Source: Cylicocyclus nassatus (lineage: Eukaryota; Nematoda; Chromadorea; Rhabditida; Strongylidae). From it: 64,000 bases of DNA. A program made the position numbers and the translations under genes. The notes under the pieces are model-generated. The model ran no database searches and was not told where the DNA came from. It saw only the letters and a program-made list of their open reading frames with translations. Location: the NCBI GenBank assembly GCA_958299035.1, contig CATQJL010000316.1:19383676-19447675 (forward strand), written 5' to 3'. Positions 60,491 to 64,000 of the stretch are shown here, piece after piece (positions within the stretch are counted from its first letter, which is position 1; each line of letters begins with the position of its first letter).

Positions 60491-60944
60491 TTGAAGGCAG
60501 TGTCCAAGCAAAAAGTCGATTTTGCGATTTTGTGCTTACCCGGACCTATTCGCCGTGCTGAATCCAATAAACCACATTGGAAAGCGCGAAAACGGCGCAA
60601 AAAGGCCTTAACGCTGGAGGGAAATCGGAGGTGGGCGGGGCCGTCTACACAGTGACGTCACTCTCCCAGGCTTTAGGAGCGATCTTCTCGGTTTCGATCT
60701 TATGTGTTTCGCAGTCGGCTGGTGGTGATGATAGGGCGACTAGCGAAAGGGAGAAGATGAAGCTGGGAGAGTGACGCCACTATGTGAGCAGCCCCGCCCA
60801 CCTGCAATTTCCCTCCTCCGTTAGAGCTTTTTTTCGTCGTTTTCGCGCTCTCCGCCGCTGTTGATTTTCGGATTCAGCATAGCGAATAGGCCCAGGTAAG
60901 CACAAAATCTCGAAATCGATTTTTTGCTTGGACACTGCCTTCAA
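60491..60944. mobile_element. TIR element with TTGAAGGCAGTGTCC ends (P3)
   Basis: Ends TTGAAGGCAGTGTCCAAGCA and the exact complement (24 bp of inverted repeat in all). The interior of 454 bp folds back partly: AAAGCGCGAAAACGGCG.. and GGGCGGGGCCGTCTACAC find complements at CGTTTTCGCGC and GCAGCCCCGCCC. Confidence 0.75.
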
Positions 60945-61570
60945 GTAATCCTAATTTCACACCCAGCAGTGAGCAGATTCTGGCTAAATGACTGCTCAAT
61001 GATGGCTGAGGCAGGATACTGTTATAGAGAGTATTTTAGCGGCAGTCTTCAGAATGTGAGATTAACTTGAAGTTTTTCATGTCACGCAGGCTTGTTAAGA
61101 AAGAAATGCCATTTACGAACAAAGAACACACGAAATACGTAAAATTAGTTTCTGAATGTTTACATTTTGACGATAATTCTGTAGCTACAGAAAAAGCGAT
61201 GTGCAAGCTTTAGTCGAATATCATGCTTAGCGCTTTTCCGGCTGAGAGGCACACCATTAGAAGATGAGCTGCGTTTCGGCTCGGATCAGATGTGCTGCAT
61301 AATAGATGAGTGGTGGTGATTTCAAATTTGAAAAAAATGGATCCAGCTCTTGCTAAGTTGCTTTTGCAGTAAGAACAACAAAGGTTGAATTATAGCTATC
61401 CACTCATTGCTTAATGCCTATTTCTTTAAAAGTACGGTATTGTGGCAACAGTCTCGAACTATTGTTTTATCATATTAGGTGAAAAAATCGTCAAATTGAT
61501 AGATCTGTTTGTTGTAACTCATAGTCGCAAGAATGCTGCAGCTTCGAATGTATCTGCCCCAACCCACTTG

Positions 61571-61593
61571 CTAGCGACCCTACGGGTCGCTAG
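61571..61593. repeat. 23-bp near-perfect palindrome
   Basis: CTAGCGACCC, two or three central bases, then GGGTCGCTAG. It sits a few bases outside the foldback MITE that starts at 61601. Confidence 0.85.
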
Positions 61594-61600
61594 TCTGCAT

Positions 61601-62349
61601 ACAGTCGAGTAGATTTCCTGCTTAATATAGTGTCCCTGCAGACGCGACAACGCTGGGGCGTCAACAAATGCCTTGCGAGTTCCCGAGCTAGTGTTTTCAG
61701 TGTTTTCTTTGCTTATTTCATGCTTTTTAGGTAATTCGTTGCTGATAAAGAAGAAAAGGGTAAGTTAGAGAGTAGTTCCTGTTTTCTGAGAAGTTCTATC
61801 ATCGCATATTCACAGATATCTACATGGAAGCAGTTCGCGTCAGCTTCTTGTGTATTTCTTTGTCATTTCATGTCTCTTTCTTCTTGTGAGGTACTACTTT
61901 GAACGCTACTAGGTTTTTACGATTGAACTATTGTCCTTATCACATGGAGTACTTGATCAAAATGCTATTTCTTATGGATGAAAGCCGAAGTTGCTGCAAG
62001 ACAAGCCAACTAGCGTCCAAAGAAACGCCTCACAAGAAGGAGGAGGTTTGAAAGAAGAAGTGACAGAAAAAAAGGAGATGACAAAAAAAGAAAGAAGAAA
62101 GAAGAAGCCGCGAGATGCTTCCACGTGGATATCTGCGAATATGCGATGATAGAACTTCTCAGAAAACAGAAACTACTCTTTAACTTACCCTTTTCTTCTT
62201 TATCAGCAACGATTCACCTAAAAAGCATGAATTAAGCAAAGAAAACATTGGAAAACATTAGCTCGGGAACTCGCAAGGCATTTATTGACGTCCCAGCGTT
62301 GTCGCGTCTGCAGGGACACCATATTAAGCAGGAAATCTACTCGACTGTA
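61601..62349. mobile_element. Foldback MITE, ACAGTCGAGTAGATTT family, copy 2
   Basis: Arms of about 240 bp are complementary: ACAGTCGAGTAGATTTCCTG at the left and its mirror at the right. Shared inner blocks are GTCCCTGCAGACGCGACAAC and TTATCAGCAACG. The loop is purine-rich on one side. Same end motif as 36021-36237. Confidence 0.8.
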
Positions 62350-63760
62350 AATCTGCAACCACTGCATACGGATTCTCATACATAGACAATGTCATTACTC
62401 CGGTTCACGCTGACAACATTGCAGAAAGAGTTTGAAGGCATAAAATTGAACGCCGGCCTGCGGTTAGGTCTATGTCGGGTGCGCTTTGGATACGAGAACT
62501 CGAATTTTTTTCTACTGCTCACACTGCTTAGCATCTATAAAATATATGGAGCCCTATCACTCTTAAACCAGTCAAAAAAGTGCGGAACCTCTATAAAAAC
62601 ACATTTTCGGGAACAAAATACGCATGAAAGTATTTTTGAGTGAATAAGCAGACAAGCGTTCCTTATAGAGTATATGACACAGGGACTAAAGCCACTGTTT
62701 TGACTTTCGACTATGTATATGCACAAAAGACTTTGGAAGCCGAGAATTACTTTAACAGACAGAAACTTTAGGTGGATCTATAGTTTTGGTCAACCTTCAA
62801 GCCTGCTTTTTTCAAAATTTTTGATTTTTTTCCTGAATAATCCAACAAAAGCGGGATTCGCTCCGGTCACTGATGGAAGCCTGTTAAACAACAACAACAA
62901 ATTTCAGATCAATTCGCTGAGAAGCAGATGAACTACAACAGTTTTTAGAGTGGATCTATAGTTTTGGCCTGCACTGTGGCAATGAAACCGTTGCAGCACA
63001 ATCAATGAACTCCCGGAGAATTACCGAAATCTGCGACCCATGCTTTTTGTAATGGTCAAGTTTCACATTTTTTTCTAAATTTTTATATCAAATGGATAGA
63101 GCAAACCCTAAAGGATACAAAACATTTTTTTTCTACTTCACATAACTCCTTGAATTTTTTAAAATAAAACTTCAACTGATGCTACCAATTTCCATACTTG
63201 GTCAACTCAAACCCCGTAGAATATCATAGGGAGAGCAGCTCGGATGCTGTTAGATGCAGCTTCTTTTCCTCTTTCTAACAGGGGTTTTGTTTCCGATTCG
63301 TTCAGTCTTCGGGGATAAAATCACCATAACTTATGTTTTTGAACGCATCCAAGGCTGTACCCGAAAATCTCGAAATTTGATATTTTGAATTCATAAGCTC
63401 GCAATTGCTTTGTAAAATCAATTTTAAGCCACATACCACCTTGGAAGTTTCAAAATCAGAATAACTACCGGTGTTTGATGCGATTGTGGCTGACGTAGGC
63501 ATGCCAAAATCCAATGGTTTTGATTAAAAGAAATCTTTTGAAAAATTATAGCGAGCTATGAAAAAGAGAAAAAATTGTACTGTATCCTAATGTTTGCCTT
63601 AAGTAATCGTTACTTGAGATCCTTTTAAGGGTTGATATAAGTTTTGAATTGTGAAATTTGACCATCACAAAATGGGTCGCAAATTTTGAATTTTTCCATA
63701 AGCTCATTGAATGCGCTGCAACTTTCACTGTCATTAGAAAACGATGACGAAATGCTGCAT

Positions 63761-64000
63761 CGATTGCTGCATCGAATACACACGCAATCTCGTCGTTACG
63801 ATGCTTTCTTTTCTTCTCTTTTCCCGCTAATCGGAAGGCGGTTCTACACGTCAAACAAGCTAAGTGGTTGTTTTCAATACTATAAAAGCTAATAGGGCCG
63901 TCGAATCGGCGCGGGGTACGCCAGCATACTGTAGCGGTGCAAAATGGCCATAAAAGCTTTTGCAGGCAAGAATATCACAATTTTGTATTGATATCTCTAT
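63761..64000. other. Window end with a segment shared with mlt-10-like introns
   Basis: About 63905-64000 resembles 49143-49253, in the last intron of mlt-10-like copy C, and 41397-41450, in the last intron of B. The common core is AGCATACTGTAGCGGTGCAA then AATGGCCAT. It is either a dispersed repeat or the edge of another MLT-10-like copy beyond the window. Confidence 0.55.

Larger units (their letters stand above)
55559..62976. mobile_element. 7.4-kb composite element with about 540-bp terminal inverted repeats
   Basis: Left end CAGTGCTGGCCAAAACTATAGATC and the complement at the right end are Tc1/mariner-type termini, preceded by TA on the left (TG on the right, probably mutated). Inverted similarity continues for about 540 bp (55559-56100 against about 62435-62976), with CAAAAATACTTTCATGCGTA and GTGTTTTTATAGAGGTTCCG in both. 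The interior contains a satellite array, a mariner relic and two MITEs. No transposase was found, so movement would have depended on another copy. Confidence 0.78.
55445..63760. mobile_element. F1-family repeat, copy 3, split by a 7.4-kb insertion
   Basis: 55445-55556 and 62979-63760 together match the continuous sequence at about 20114-20790 and its inverted copy near 28950-29600. Landmarks are GATGCAGCATTTCATT, TGCTACCAATTTCCATACTTGG and CCCGAAAATCTCGAAATTTG. The insertion falls where the uninterrupted copies read CTTTCTAAAAGTAATGAAATCG. Confidence 0.75.

Overview
The window looks like nuclear DNA of a rhabditid or strongylid nematode. Genes are split into many short exons with GT-AG introns, some only about 47-56 bp long. 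Both recognisable gene families are nematode families, and the intergenic DNA is packed with small terminal-inverted-repeat elements, foldback elements and Helitron-like repeats. A hookworm-type (Strongylida) genome is my inference only. There is no sign of bacterial operons, rRNA or CRISPR.

Layout. 1-12.7 kb: repeats only (mariner-like, iteron-bearing and Helitron-like elements). 12.9-24.2 kb, plus strand: one gene whose exons I could join in frame. It encodes a type II membrane protein resembling the nematode DUF1647 (glycosyltransferase-like) family, and its introns are filled with foldback elements. 19.8-29.9 kb: a very large interrupted palindrome whose right arm is an inverted copy of the left arm lacking a 4.1-kb segment. 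That segment carries the last two exons of the gene. It is followed by exactly 500 N and then a perfect SMART cDNA-primer sequence, so part of this region may be an assembly or amplification artefact. 30.4-33.1 kb: repeats, a 10-bp-periodic ACATGT array and a dead non-LTR reverse transcriptase.

33.4-49.4 kb, minus strand: a cluster of MLT-10-like (moulting cycle) genes. Copy B (40871-45435) is complete: 16 exons, 687 residues, signal peptide, furin-like site and a C-terminal LSP repeat. Copy A (33442-39309) has about ten exons in a consistent reading frame and has lost two internal exons of B. Copy C (48638-49344) is only the 3' end. Its last exon differs from B at about 25 bases but at only one residue. 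A weak Cys-rich exon pair lies between B and C.

49.6-64 kb: gene-poor repeat terrain. It holds tRNA-like foldback elements, a piggyBac-type TTAA element with two perfect palindromes, further foldbacks, and a 7.4-kb composite element with about 540-bp terminal inverted repeats. The composite carries a 177-bp satellite array and interrupts an older repeat whose uninterrupted copy also lies in this window.

The MLT-10-like proteins are predicted to be secreted cuticle or moulting factors. The DUF1647-like protein is predicted to act in the secretory pathway. Nothing in the sequence links the two. Exon boundaries were worked out by hand from splice motifs and phase, and may be off by a base or a few codons.
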